Shown: in pieces, positions 4,984 through 5,038 of the stretch
Layout: every line of letters starts with the position of its first letter
How positions within the stretch are numbered: the first letter of the stretch is position 1
Assembly: GCA_003456035.1 (NCBI GenBank)
Contig: DMPJ01000318.1
Coordinates: 3,804 to 8,841, forward strand
DNA: 5,038 bases
Direction of reading: 5' to 3'
Source of the DNA: Planktothrix sp. UBA8402
Lineage (GTDB): Bacteria; Cyanobacteriota; Cyanobacteriia; Cyanobacteriales; Microcoleaceae
Translations under genes and position numbers: made by a program
Notes under the pieces: model-generated
Database searches by the model: none
What the model was told of the DNA's origin: nothing
What the model saw: the letters and a program-made list of their open reading frames with translations, nothing else

Positions 4984-5038
4984 GTGAAATTGGGAAACCT
5001 AAAGCCGAATAAATTCAGATTAACCCCCATTTTCACCC
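4982..5038. repeat. 13-bp near-perfect inverted repeat at window edge
   Basis: GGGTGAAATTGGG (4982-4994) and CCCATTTTCACCC (5026-5038) are inverted copies matching at 12 of 13 positions, separated by 31 bases. The right arm ends exactly at the window edge, so the repeat may extend further. It could be a long stem-loop or the ends of a small repeat element. No coding potential is seen between 4926 and 5038. Confidence 0.6.

Overview
This looks like a piece of an AT-rich cyanobacterial chromosome, probably a filamentous Oscillatoriales-type organism (for example Planktothrix or a relative; the genus is inference). The evidence is: two copies of the cyanobacterial palindrome GCGATCGC (HIP1, at 1498-1505 and 4226-4233); ispE followed directly by a DUF3082 membrane-protein gene; a response regulator-PP2C phosphatase beside an RsbW-like ATP-binding protein; and spacers full of small repeats typical of these genomes.

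Layout. (1) 1-1213: the 3' nine-tenths of ispE (MEP isoprenoid pathway), then, 3 bases after its stop, a small two-helix membrane protein of the DUF3082 family. (2) 1214-1747: a spacer with a possible terminator hairpin, then a MITE-like element of about 309 bp. It has 15-16 bp inverted ends and flanking TA dinucleotides, and it carries nested palindromic repeats. A short AT-rich leader follows. (3) 1748-2782: a divergent adenosine-deaminase-superfamily hydrolase. (4) 2770-2817: an imperfect 14-bp repeat cluster between convergent genes. (5) 2816-3235, minus strand: an RsbW/SpoIIAB-like ATP-binding protein that starts at TTG. (6) 3236-3788: a divergent spacer with two dyads and the decayed 3' end of an IS200/IS605-type tnpB gene, including its structured right end. 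(7) 3789-4925: a response regulator fused to an RsbU/SpoIIE-type PP2C phosphatase. (8) 4926-5038: non-coding sequence with strong inverted repeats.

Working together: ispE and the DUF3082 gene look like one transcription unit. The ATP-binding protein and the REC-PP2C phosphatase are divergent and probably belong to one partner-switching signalling module, in which kinase and phosphatase act on a STAS-domain antagonist. No STAS gene is present in the window. The deaminase-like gene has no evident functional link to its neighbours.

The most notable items are the tnpB/omega-RNA-like fossil in the control region of the signalling pair, the MITE, and the Asp-to-Asn change in the deaminase active-site motif. 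I found no convincing wholly new system, no CRISPR array, and no tRNA or rRNA gene.
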